Source: Hypericum androsaemum (taxonomy: Eukaryota > Streptophyta > Magnoliopsida > Malpighiales > Hypericaceae). From it: a stretch of 64,000 bases of DNA. Both the position numbers and the translations under genes were made by a program. The DNA lies in the NCBI GenBank assembly GCA_963995505.1, contig OZ023184.1, positions 496,001 to 560,000 of the forward strand, written 5' to 3'. Shown piece after piece: positions 48,823 to 61,151 of this stretch; positions within the stretch are counted from its first letter, which is position 1, and each line of letters starts with the position of its first letter. The notes under the pieces were generated by a model that saw nothing but the letters and a program-made list of their open reading frames with translations, was not told the origin of the DNA and did no database searches.

Positions 48823-49752
48823 ATGAGTGAACAGCTAAAAAGTTTTGGAAGGAAGATTTTAGAAACTCCATACGTACTACTGTTTCCCTATTTTGAATGA
48901 AAATTGTAAATCACTTCAACTCCAAGCATTTTCTTGCAACTTTTGAGAAGTCTTCCATGAGCCTTTTTTATTCATGTGATGAGATTGACTAGTTCATAAT
49001 TTAATATATGTCTTGTTAATAAGATTTTAGAATCCGATTATTACGTTATTAATTACGAGTTATTAGTTACGAGAGTGACCGACTATTTTATAAGTGTAAA
49101 AAAATTTATCACTCATTATTTAACATATGGAGATCCTAATGTAATATATATAGTTGCCCTCATTTGTTTTTTTTTTGTCTTTTCTCACCGGGAGGTTCGC
49201 CGTTGGCAGTTATCGATTCGTGCTCCTGCTGCTCCTAGCCCTATGTCACAAAATGGGCCGGAGCACATTTTTAACCAAACTGGGCCTTTTCGACGAAATA
49301 AATTCCCATAAAGAAAGAAAATCAAATATTAACCAAACAGGAAAAAAAAAACAAGGAAAAGGAAAAGAAATCAAATTCCTCTCTCTCTCTCTCTCTCTGT
49401 GGCAGGTTCCCGAAGGCAGCCGGCGGGAAGGTACTCCCGAGATCGGTGAGCTTTCTAATTGAATTTCGCTGCATTATTATTTTAACCTAATCTATTCGTA
49501 GAAGCAAATCCATAATTCCACCGCTCCAAATGGTTTGTAATAATCACGGAATATCTCCTATGCCGTTTGGCCTTTCCGGAAACTGAAATTCATTTTTATA
49601 TGAAGGAGCGATTAGTTCCGTTCTAATCTCTTGCTGTATTTATTTTCTACTCAATTTTATCTCTCTTTTTCTTTTTGTTTTTCAACTTTCTTTTCATTTC
49701 GCTCGAATTTGTATGACGGTTAGGGCTCACGCGGTTGTTCGAAAGCAAAAAA
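48823..49752 (+). other. Intergenic region ALMT pseudogene to PP2A-A copy B, with PP2A-A leader
   Basis: Matches 22939-24195 of copy A but lacks the 272-bp insertion. The leader segment carries a CT repeat (about 49379-49399) where copy A has a C run. The conserved leader exon and GATCG|GTGAGC donor are present at about 49441, so this copy retains its own upstream region. Confidence 0.5.
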
Positions 49753-52700
49753 ATGTCCATGGTCGACGAACCGCTCTATCCGATAGCGGTTCTCATAGAC
49801 GAGTTGAAGAACGATGACATCCAGCTGCGGTTGAACTCGATCCGTAGGCTATCCACGATTGCGCGTGCTCTAGGAGAGGAGCGCACGCGCAAGGAGCTGA
49901 TACCGTTCCTGAGCGAGAATAATGACGATGACGACGAGGTGCTTCTTGCAATGTCGGAGGAGCTGGGGGCGTTTATTCCGTACGTAGGGGGTGTTGAGCA
50001 TGCCCATGTCTTGCTCCCGCCTTTGGAGACCCTGTGCACAGTCGAGGAAACTTGTGTTAGAGACAAGGCCGCGGAGTCGTTATGCCGGATTGGTTCCCAG
50101 ATGAGAGAGGGTGATTTGGTCGATTACTTCATTCCTCTGGTCAAGGTGAGATAATTAATTAATTATAGTATATTTATTTGTTTAACAATGTGTGGCTTCT
50201 TAGATTGCTTGTGTATCTTTTGACGGCTTACTTATGGGTTTGAATCATCACATGGTCTCGTTTTGATATTTTCTGCGTTTCTGATTTGTCCTTCAGAGAT
50301 TGGCAGCTGGGGAGTGGTTCACAGCTCGAGTCTCTGCCTGTGGCCTTTTCCACATTGCCTACCCAAGTGCCTCAGACACGCTGAAAACAGAATTAAGGTC
50401 AATATACAGCCAGCTTTGCCAAGACGACATGCCCATGGTTAGGAGGGCAGCAGCCACTAATCTGGGAAAATTTGCTGCCACAGTGGAACCCGCTCATTTG
50501 AAAGTGGATGTTATGTCAATGTTTGATGATCTTACCCAGGATGGTAATTCAGCTTCTCTTTACAATGGGGGAAGAATGGTCTCTTTCGCATGTATTTTGG
50601 ATCTCCTCTGTTACAAACCCTGCCTCTGCTGAATGATAGTGGTTAACCGCAATCGAATTGCTTAAATGGCTGAATAAAGAAGTGATTTAGTTAGTTCTAT
50701 GGCATATCGTTACCAGTTGGTGATGGGTAGAGCTATTATACAGGGAAGCCGATGGTTAGGTGCTTTTAAGAAGTATCTTGATTTGATAAATTTAACTGTT
50801 TGGGGATTTTTGTTCTGCACTTTGTCCTATCTGATCCTTTATGGCTTTATACTGAGTGTCCATATATTTCAACTTTCAGATCAAGATTCTGTTCGCCTAT
50901 TGGCGGTTGAGGGTTGTGCTGCTCTTGGAAAATTGTTGGAGCCTCAGGACTGTGTGGCCTATGTTCTTCCTGTCATTGTCAATTTCTCTCAGGTACTAGC
51001 AAATTTACAGCCAGTACTCTGCATAACCTGAAAAGACTTTAGTGGGAAGGAATATACTTGTTGGCTATTACCTCTGTTTTGCTTTGTTTCCAATATATAA
51101 AAGATGAAGTTGAAAGATTAATATGGTGCACTAAAAAGATAATAAAAAGCAACTGCCACTTCTATACTTGGCTCGTATTCGGCAATATACTAGCAAGCTT
51201 TGAGACCAAAAGGGAAGTTGGTCATTTCAAGCTTATTCCATCGAACTTTAGATTTTCCATTGGATGATCCAGAGTCTTCTTGCTAATTTGGCCCCATGAT
51301 CTCCTAGCGTATTTGGGGACGATTTGTTTCTTTCCCTAACATTCAGCCTGTTTTACCACGTGATTTTTTTATTTAAGGTTTCCTTCTGTTTTTTCCTTTA
51401 GGACAAGTCATGGCGTGTTAGGTACATGGTAGCAAATCAACTGTATGAACTCTGCGAAGCTGTGGGGCCTGAGCCTACTAGGTATAAGTCTAATATGAAT
51501 CTTCAATTGTTTTTTCTTTGTTCTTTGTGCGCTTGTGCTAGATTCTAGACCCAATCTTCAGTTTATTTGCTTCAAAGGATCTGTTGGGACTTGGACATAA
51601 TTAATTTTCAGGACGGATTTGGTGCCAGCATATGTGCGCTTACTGCGGGATAACGAGGCTGAAGTACGTATTGCAGCTGCTGGCAAAGTGACCAAATTTT
51701 GTCGGATTCTCAGTCCAGAACTTGCTATTCATCACATTCTCCCCTGTGTCAAGGTGCGATGCAATGAAGGACCCCACTTTAATTTTTCTTTCTGTAGCAA
51801 TAGACTGGCTCTTTTACAACGATTGGCCTTTTGAGCCTTGGTGCAATAGTAGTTACTCCACTAGTGCCTTATTGATCTTGGACAAAGAGTGGAAATAGCC
51901 TCTTTGCAGGAAATACAAAGTTTGCATATGAACTTGCACACTGTCCCCCTAGCCCCACACTACCTGGGGAGCGCTCGTGCACAGGGGCTTGCCATTGGGT
52001 AGTCTCTGTCAATGGTCAACTTTATCTCTGTCTTTTTTTTTTGCATATCTTCTTACGCTGTTGGTTCTTTCCTCTCTTTTTCAGGACCTTTCATCAGATT
52101 CTTCACAGCATGTGCGGTCCGCTTTGGCATCTGTCATAATGGGAATGGCTCCTGTTCTTGGGAAGGTAGTAGTGCCCAATGAGGACTATTTATATTTCTT
52201 TCTGATGCTCAACTTTAAATGTTGTTAAGTTTCTAATTCGATTCCTACCATCACATTCTATTTCTGAAACTTTAGTTTTTAGCTTACTCTTCTCATTTAA
52301 CATTAAGCAGCATTTTATTGTGTAGCATAAAGTTTGCTCATTGATGTTTGCCTCAATCCATACAGGACGCAACTATAGAGCAGCTTCTTCCTATTTTCCT
52401 TTCCCTTTTGAAGGATGAATTCCCTGATGTGCGTCTCAACATAATTAGCAAGCTTGATCAAGTGAACCAGGTCAGCAACCTCTTCTTATGTTACATTAAT
52501 TGAACTGGTATAAGCAATTTGATAGCATTCATGTTTTGAGAAGGCCCGATCTGTTTTGCTATTTAAAACTCTGTTGGTAAGATTTCTGTTTTCCAATATT
52601 GCCATTTCAGGTATTCCTCGTGCATCTGGCACCCTGTTTCTTTTGGTTGTAGCATCATTTCTTGATTAGCTTGTAGAAGCTCCAGGGCTTAACTTATATT

Positions 52701-54496
52701 GATGTCTTGTTCTGATGAATTCTGTTGCACGTAAGATAGGAGTTACAACCACATTTAATTTTCAGCACATTTTGGAAAATGAATTCACATGCTTATCACT
52801 CCTGTGAACAGATCTGTTCTATTTTTCTGGAGTGCACTTGTGCTGTTTGAAACTTTTACTCCGCTGAGAGAAAAAAGGACTAGTGGTGCTGACCATGTCG
52901 TGCAACTCTTTCCATGTTAATTTTGGTAACTTTTGGAATTAGCTTTTTTGCAGGTCATTGGGATTGATTTACTTTCTCAGTCATTATTACCCGCTATTGT
53001 TGAGCTTGCTGAGGATAGACATTGGAGGGTTCGCCTTGCTATTATAGAATATATCCCTTTGTTGGCAAGTCAGTTGGGCGTTGGATTCTTTGATGATAAG
53101 CTTGGGGCACTTTGTATGCAGTGGCTACAGGATAAGGTATTTTTTCAGCCACGTGATGGCATCTCTTTTATAATTCAGCAGGCAAGGTGACAATATTGTA
53201 GCTTCTTCATTTATGCTGGAGAGTTTTCTTTGGTTGAAGTTCATGCTATATGCACTTTCTTGCAGGTGTATTCAATCCGAGATGCTGCTGCAAATAACAT
53301 AAAGCGTCTGGCTGAAGAGTTTGGTCCGGAATGGGCAATGCAGCATATAATTCCACAGGTCTCCTTGCTGAGATCTTTCTAGTGCCTTTTGTGGATTTAT
53401 TATTTTGATAAATGTTTTACAAACCAATATCTTATGCCTGGTGTCGAAATGCTGATTCCTGTCTTAGCGACTCTTCTCCACGGCATTATTTCATTTCGTC
53501 TTGTTTGGATGGATATAGCTTCCTAGTTTATGATGCAACCTATGGATTATTTTATCTTTACCTAATGGATAATACGGCATTTTTATTTCTATTAATGATT
53601 ATTTATAAATGGCAATAAAAAGCATTTGGACCTTTTTGTTAAAGTAGCCAAATGTTATGCGTAATTGTGTATTTAATTTAAAGATAAAAGGTGTCGGACT
53701 TGGCTTATATCACTTCCATAATCGGTGAATCATTCATGGGTTTGGTTCTTGACACATGGATTGTACATTGTAGTTGCTATGTGGGAACATTTTGCATCTT
53801 CTGATTCACATTTATGAATGAATTCAAGTTGTACATTCCGGCATCTATGTGTTTGAGATCCCTTGATGTATGATGCTTTGTTATTCATATGGATTCCATA
53901 TGCATCTCCAATCTCGCTTGATATCCCTGTCTTTTGTTGGCTAAAAAGACTAAAGCTTGTTACTTTCCCAGGTTTTGGAGATGATCAACAACCCACACTA
54001 TTTGTATAGGATGACCATACTACGTGCTGTCTCACTTCTCGCCCCTGTAATGGGCTCGGATATTACCTGTTCTAAGCTGCTACCCGTGGTCATCAATGCA
54101 TCAAAAGATAGGTACAGGCCGTGCAACTTGATACACAGCCAATAAGCTAGTTGTCGACGTTAAGCGGTTTCTGAATATTTGACTAAACCGTCTCAGGGTG
54201 CCAAACATCAAATTCAATGTTGCCAAGGTGCTGCAGTCCCTCATTCCTATAGTGGATCAATCTGTAAGTGACTAATTTCTTTCTTTTTGAAATTTGGGTA
54301 ATGCTCATTATCATATCTCTTGCATCCTTCTTTCTCTGATGCGAACTTTCTTGTCTGCATAAATTTGAACTGTCAGGTTGTGGAGAAAACAATCAGACCT
54401 TCCTTGGTCGAGCTGAGTGAAGATCCCGATGTTGATGTTCGATTCTTTGCCAACCAAGCACTTCAGTCAATTGACAACGTGATGATGTCTAGCTAG
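49753..54496 (+). CDS. PP2AA: Protein phosphatase 2A 65-kDa regulatory subunit A, copy B
   Basis: Twelve coding exons: 49753-50145, 50297-50543, 50880-50992, 51402-51481, 51612-51753, 52085-52165, 52366-52470, 52954-53136, 53266-53358, 53972-54111, 54197-54263 and 54377-54496. The total is 1,764 nt and 587 residues with all phases intact. Function is as for copy A: HEAT-repeat scaffold of PP2A holoenzymes. Exons 7-12 and their introns appear identical to copy A. Exons 1-6 differ at several silent sites and seven residues (T in [41 protein letters not shown]). At most of these positions copy B has the residue I would expect from the conserved family, except AYVLPVI and AIHHILP, where copy A looks typical. 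Confidence 0.96.
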
Positions 54497-56313
54497 GCTG
54501 GACTTCGAATGGATTAAATTCCAGCAGAAAAAAATGCATTTCCGTACTGACCAGGGATTATGGGCTTCAGGTAAAAATCTAGCACTGTTTGTTGTTTTAG
54601 TCTCTTTTCACGATGCAATTGGATCGATTAGCATTTTGTGTTTTGCATGTAGTGCTTCTGTTTGTATCTTTAAACACTCGAAAAAAATATCTTGAGAAAT
54701 GGTCTCTATTTGCAGTATCTTGTAAGAATATCTTTGGCAAAATTTCACTGCAGTATTTTTGTTGGAGTCTTTTTTTTCATATTTTTCTACGATTATTTTA
54801 TCAGAATATTTATTAGATTTCATTTTCCACATTTCCTTTTAATTTTTTGGATTTTTCATCGTGGACAAAAATGTCGATATCTGTTTGTACTGAAAATCTG
54901 TATACGGGTCAAATTTATTCATGGATAGTCACTTTCATTAGTTTCATGATCGACGAGCCCCGACGCGACGGTGGCACCCACTTCCACGTGATCGCCATGT
55001 GAAGTTGGACAACTCTTGACAACTTTGAACTATATAGCCAATCCATGGGCCCGGATTAAGTACTGAGATGGATCCATCCCATCGTACGGATCAAAGGGGA
55101 TAAGACTTAAGAGTTTTGTCCATTGTAACAATTTTCAAACACGCGTACACCGTTTATTGTTTGGATTGAAATACACGCTTTTTTTAAATCAGATCAATAG
55201 TCCATATTTGTATCAATCCAGACAAAACATAACAGTCCGCACTCAATCCAAGGTGTCTATTTACATAGAATAATGAGTAACTGCATGGTGTCCACGAGTG
55301 GAAAACGACATTGTTGGCCTATGGTACCGTACAAACACCAGTGGGAGTCGAGGCACGTTTATTTGGAAACGGTTGCTTATCTCCACTATATCCCCCCAAC
55401 CACCATTTATATATATCGAGCATTTCTCAATAAATAAATATATATATCGAGCTGGCTACCGATAAATAATCATCCAATACGATACGATTGTAACTTAATA
55501 TTAGGTTAAAGTCGACTTAATATTTTGTAGTTTAACATATTTATACATGATTAATTATAGCTTAAAAAAGTCAATTCAGTGACATAAGTTACATTCGAAA
55601 ATACCCCGTATTTCTTACAAAATCAAAAATCGAAAACATCATAAAATAAAAAATGAATTTTTTTTATTTATCAAATTTTTTCTGGCCCTCTCCTCATTTG
55701 GTTGGTCCTTGCAACCCCAACTAAACTTTTCTGGATATATGGTTCCCATTTGTGGCCCCATCTCATTACGAAGTTATTGATAGTTCCGGCTATTAAATTT
55801 ATTCCCTACACGTAAATAACCTAGAAATTAAAGTTTTCATTATTTTATATATGTATGGCCTGGCACATTTATCTTGATAATTGTATCCGTAGTCTATGCC
55901 TACTCTATTTATTTATTTATTTATTTATTTTGATAAGTAAATTTTTGTAACCCGGTCACTCTCCACCCTACTCCACTTTTCCTTTATATCATCCGAGAAA
56001 GTATGCCTATAAATATATGTGCGAGAGACTTGCACAACATCCTTGTAGTATTGTTAAACTAACGAAAGAAAAAGGTGGGATATGGAAGCATCCCAAGAAG
56101 AAGCTGACCTTTGTCTGGTACTAAGGTAAGAACATCTTCTACTTGTAGCTATAAGCTTAAGTGATCTGCTGTTCCAGGCCACTGGTTCCAGCCAAAGAAA
56201 CTCCATCAATTTGTGAAGAAACAGAGAGCAATCCAGGGAAACGTTGTTCTTTATCCCTTTTACATGTTATTTCTGGTTTAGTAATTTATGTTAGGGTTTC
56301 TGATATATTATGG
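52341..56313. repeat. 3,973-bp tract apparently identical to 26773-30745
   Basis: Constant offset of 25,568 with no difference found by reading, across PP2A-A exons 7-12, introns and about 1.8 kb of downstream spacer. The first flanking mismatches are T/A at 26772/52340 and G/A at 30746/56314. Beyond them, substitutions and indels resume at once on both sides. Confidence 0.85.
54497..56000 (+). other. Region downstream of PP2A-A copy B, no gene recognised
   Basis: Same content as 28929-30432: 3'UTR and AT-rich spacer without recognisable genes, inside the identical tract. Confidence 0.6.
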
Positions 56314-56639
56314 AGTTGTTTGGTTGTTTTTCTTATTGTTTACTTTGAGCATGATTATTGATATAACTTTGTGTACATATTTGGGACAATAATAGGTGGT
56401 TTATGTGTTCCTCTGGCCTATCACCTAGTGAACACCTTTCTTTCTTAGCTATTTGAATTGTGGGTTAGCTTGAGGATAGGTATAGGTGATGTATCACTCG
56501 ACTACCTTCTAAGGGTCTAGTTTTTTTTGGGTGGAATTCTAATGGTTTAGTTGGTGGTGGAGTCTTGGTGCTTTGTAAACTGCTAATTTTCTTTTTTTAA
56601 AAATAAATAAAATCTCGCTATTTATTAAAAAAAATATCT

Positions 56640-56684
<45 letters not shown>

Positions 56685-57096
56685 TGATAAAATTGATGAT
56701 GGGAATTACGCATGAAACAAATAAGTGAGAAAAGGGATATGACTCCAGAAGTAGGAGTCTTGGTGCATTGTAAACTACTAATTTTCTTTTTTTTATAAAT
56801 AAAATCTCGCTATTTATTAAAAAAATACCTGGACTAATAATATAAACCCTGATAAAATTGATGATGGGAATTACGCATGAAACAAGTAAGTGAGAAAAGG
56901 GATATGACTCAAGAAGTAGCTTATCACTAAAACGTAGAGAGAAATAAAGCATTTATGAGCCGAAAGGGATATGCAATATCGAAGTATTTTAATAGAGCCC
57001 TCTATTACTACTAGAATAGTGACTAACGGCTTTCATTCACATGATACTTTAAATGCTCTTTTGCAGGAAGAGGCCACTAAATTTGGAATACTCATT
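56082..57096 (+). pseudogene. Tentative small gene of unknown function (copy B)
   Basis: Copy of the region at 30514, with the same TATA box and first exon MEASQEEADLCLVL. The possible last exon here reads EEATKFGILI and stops, because the 3.8-kb TIR element that supplies the alternative 3' end in copy A is absent. It is unclear which version, if either, is functional. Confidence 0.25.
56643..56680. repeat. TA microsatellite
   Basis: About 18-19 TA units; the paralogous sites have about 9 (31066-31084) and about 18 (37720-37758). Confidence 0.9.
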
Positions 57097-58592
57097 TGAG
57101 CAAGAAATTATGGGTAAATATAATAAACAAGGATGCCGCATTTGAGGGTTGCATAGAGCCTCGACCTCGGACCTTCATAGCGTCCGAGAATACTGTCCTT
57201 GAGTATTAATATGAGGCAACGCAAAGATAAGATGGTCCATGATGGACAATGCATTATGATGAAATATTAGAGTTGATGTATTTTGTTCGAATTCAAGAAC
57301 TCTAATTCTTTTGTAATTTGTTGAAAATTTCATAAATATTTGCTTTCTAGATTCAATTAGAGTCTAGGACTTTTCAACATAGTTGATCCAAATCAGACTC
57401 TTCATTACAACTTAACAAACATCAATTCTCTTATTCTGATCCATATGTATCAAGACTCTTAATATGTTCAAATTGTGGCCTTACCTTAATTACCTACGGA
57501 AAGGCTTCTTTTGAAACAATTTTCTCATCTTCTGATCCAAAATTGTGAGTAATTTACATAGGGATGATACATTTTTGTATAGTAAATTTATTAACAATTT
57601 TAGCAATCTTGATTTAGTAATTTGTGGGATCTCATATATTTCTCTCTTCCAACTCGTTATCTCATCTTCCGTTTTGAAAAATTGTGCTACAAATTTTAAT
57701 GAGAAACGTCGATTCATTAAATTTCTATCTAAATTGGTCCCTGATTCTTAACAGGACATCGAGCTAAGAGCAAAGGGAAGTTACAATGTGAATCTTATCA
57801 ACTCATTCTCATAACTTAGAATTCCAATTGAAGTTACGTTGATCAAGTGTTACAAAGTTTCAAAGAAAAACGTCAATTAATTAAATTTTTACCTTCCTCA
57901 ATCCTTATATATCTCCTTAAGCCCATCACTTTATTCCTACACATTCAAATCCAGACAACTCCTCTCTCTCCTATTCTACTCATAGACAACGAAATCCATT
58001 TTTCACCATATTTTTATAGCCATGTCAATTATGAAAGCTCAAGCAACAACTATGCCCCTACTACTAATAGCAATTACATGTATGGTTACTTTCATTAATT
58101 CAACAGCTTTCTTGTAACAGCTAGTCTAGAGCCACCCGCGTCTCATAGTCATTCTTCTTCCCAATAGACTAAAGTCTATTAGCATTAATGTAAAAAAGAA
58201 TTTGTTATAATTAACGTTCAGTTTAGGAGTCAATTATCTTACTTATGTATGTATATATACTTTTAGACTGAGTAAATTTCAAGACGACAGTCAAGGTAAA
58301 AAGCCTTACCCAAATCCCTTTCCCGTTTTGATGAAAGGGCCTATCATATAAGGACTATTTTGGGTTTCATGGTCTCCAACGCTGCGAACAAGATGACGAG
58401 CAATGCTGGTGGCTTAAAACGATAATTAAGAAGAAACTTACACGAACAAACAACCTCGTCCATTAAGAACCTAACGAATCCTTTTTTCCCTCTGCTAGGG
58501 TTTACTCTCTCTCCTAGAGAAAATTCCCTTTTTAGGGCTTCCAGCATTTTTTCTTTCACGTCCCATCGTTCTCAAATCTCCATTCGAGAACG
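57088..58592. repeat. Module C, copy 3
   Basis: Closest in structure to copy 1 (35311-36813), including the shared segment before the LINE and the absence of the cysteine-rich domain. It is joined directly to the small-gene region at AATTTGGAATAC, the empty site of the 3.8-kb TIR element. Confidence 0.85.
58022..58117 (+). pseudogene. Signal-peptide stub of small secreted protein gene (module C copy 3)
   Basis: 31-codon frame beginning MSIMKAQATTMPLLLIAITC, stopping after STAFL like copies 1 and 2. No cysteine-rich exon follows. Confidence 0.45.
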
Positions 58593-60375
58593 AGGATATT
58601 CTGTAAGTTTGTTGTCGTATTCGCTATATCATATAGATGTGGAGGCGGTGAACTCTTTCGAGTGGAGGTTTACAGATTTCTACGGGTGGCCGAATACGGA
58701 AGACAGACATAAGTCTTGGAACTTACTTTGTCATTTGCAGGGTAGATATGTCCTCCCTTAGTTGTGCGGAGGTGACTTCAATGAGCTATGGTCTAACATG
58801 GAAAAAAGAGGGGGTAATCTTGTTCCCCAGCCGCGGTTAGATGATTTTCAGGAGGCGGTCCATTCCTGTGGATTCAGTGAAGGTCGACAGACAGGGTTAC
58901 AGTTTACTTGGACTAACTGCCAGAAAGGTTATGATCATATAGAATGTAAGTTGGATAGGGCCTTTGCCACAGCTGTATGGTTTGAGCTATACCCGCACTC
59001 TTAGGTAGAAGCTAGGCCTCGGTTGGGATCAGATCATTCTCCGCTGGTATGCTCCCTGTTGACCGAGGAATCAAGACTGGTTAAACGATGTTTTTGGTAT
59101 GAACAAATGTGGAAGAGGCATGCTGATATTAAAAAGGAAATACAACTTCTCTGACCGCGGACAGAAAAAGGCTTTTGGAGAAGCTACTTCAAGATCGAGA
59201 GGAACTTCTCTCTAGGGAGGAAGTTATGTGGGCTCAGAGATCGCGAGTGGAGTGGCTGCGGGATGGGGACCGAAATACAAAATTTTTCCACCAGAAGGTC
59301 CAGAATAGGGGTGTTCGAAATAGAATATTGGAGCTGGACGGACCAGATGGCCAAAAATTACGGGGATGGACAGCGTTGGAGAAGGCTTCAGGAGTTTTTA
59401 TTATAACCTATTTTCCTCTGATGTTGTTGTGCAGGCTTCGAAGGTGACCGATCTGGTGAGGCCGCGGGTGACTACTGGGATGAACAGGCTTATGGAGGCC
59501 CCCTACACTGTAAAGGAGATTCATACTACCTTATTCGAGATGTACCCTACCAAGGCCCCTGGACCAGATGGCATGCCTCCCATTTTCTTTCGGAAGCACT
59601 GGGCAACTGTTGGCCCTTCGGTAACCCGAACTATTCTTGATATTCTGAATAATGCTATCGACCCCTCTTTTATCAATGATACGATTATTTCCTTGATACC
59701 GAAAGTTAAACGTCCTATTACCTGCTCTGAATTTTGTCCTGTTAGCCTGTGCAACGTAGTGATGAAAATAGTTACTAAAGCTATTACTAATTGATTAAAA
59801 GGCTTTTTGAGTGATATCATTCATGAAAATTAAGGGGCTTTTGTGCCAGGATGCCTTATTTCGATGGAGACATACTAGGGATGGAGTGTATACAGTTCGT
59901 TCAGGTTATTTTATTGATCTCCAGAAGTGGTGGCGAAGCTCGGAACTGGCTCAAATTCAGACTCATACTAGGGAGATTTGGCAAGGCTTGTGGAATATCA
60001 TGTGCCCGCCTTGGATTAGGTCTTTCTTGTGGATCTTACTAGATTGAAATCTACTACTTCAAAGTAACATAGCAAGGCGAGGTATTGAATTAGACATAAT
60101 CTGCCTACTTTGTGCATGGAAAGAAGAATCGGGCGTCCATCTTTTTTCAAGTGTTCGGTGGCAATGCAGTTTTGGTCGTTGGGGGGATTGATATTCCCGC
60201 ATTTCAGGGACCTACTGTAACACCCCAGAAAATAGGCATGTCAACCGTCACGGGGTAAATATCCCCGTAAGGCTACTTTATGTCTCAAATTTCAAATAAG
60301 TCTCAAAACATAAATGAACAGTCTTAAATGCATGTCCCTGCCTCTACCCTCATTCCGATCCGCCCCCAAAGAATC

Positions 60376-60520
60376 TTATTTGGAGGCTCCTAAGGTTGTC
60401 TGATCGATACAAATTCGGTGGTCAAATCTGAATAAGGGGATCAAGGAGCAGCAGTCATGATCGATGAAATCCAACGGTAAAATCATGCCCGATTGGAATG
60501 AAACTTGGAGAGGATGTTTC
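60376..60520. repeat. Inverted segment inside the left LTR of the copy B gypsy element
   Basis: TTATTTGGAGGCTCCTAAGG through about GGAGAGGATGTTTC is the reverse complement of LTR sequence corresponding to about 45205-45350 (and 62830-62975). It is flanked by normally oriented LTR sequence, with about 2 kb of LTR missing around it. Confidence 0.8.
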
Positions 60521-61151
60521 AAGTGTGGTCCTTTTATAGGCAAAAACTTTAGTGGGATATGATTTACCAAAAATACAATTTGGTCCCTGGTCAAATTTTT
60601 GTTAGGACCAAATTTTTGTTACAGTCCTCCACCAAATCTGAAATTTTTATTTTGATTTCTTGGTCCTTACACTCTTCCCCCTTAAATAAAGTTTGTCCTC
60701 AAACTTAACATAAAAGGAGTTTACCTGGTTGCTCAAACAGATAAGGGTATTTATCCATCATTTTTGTCTCTAGCTCCTAGGTCGCTTCCTTTTCGGTATG
60801 GTTGCACCATTGCACTTTAACATAATTGATTGACCTCATACGCAGTCTTTGAGTTTTCACATCAACTATTCTCAGTGGCACTTCCACGTAGCTGACATCA
60901 GGTCGTAGTCCAGTTGGAATTTCTTGCACAATTTATCCCTCTCACGGGACGTATTTTCGTAGCATGGACATATGAAACACATTATGGATCCCGGTCTAGC
61001 TGGGAGGTAAAGCCAGTCAGTATGCTAATTTTTAAACTCTTGACAGTTTAGTCCTCGATAACCCCCAACTACCACTCTCGAATGCATGAAATAATATGCA
61101 TGATCTTTAAAATTCCCATATTCTTTATAAAGGCTCTGATACCAATTTAGT

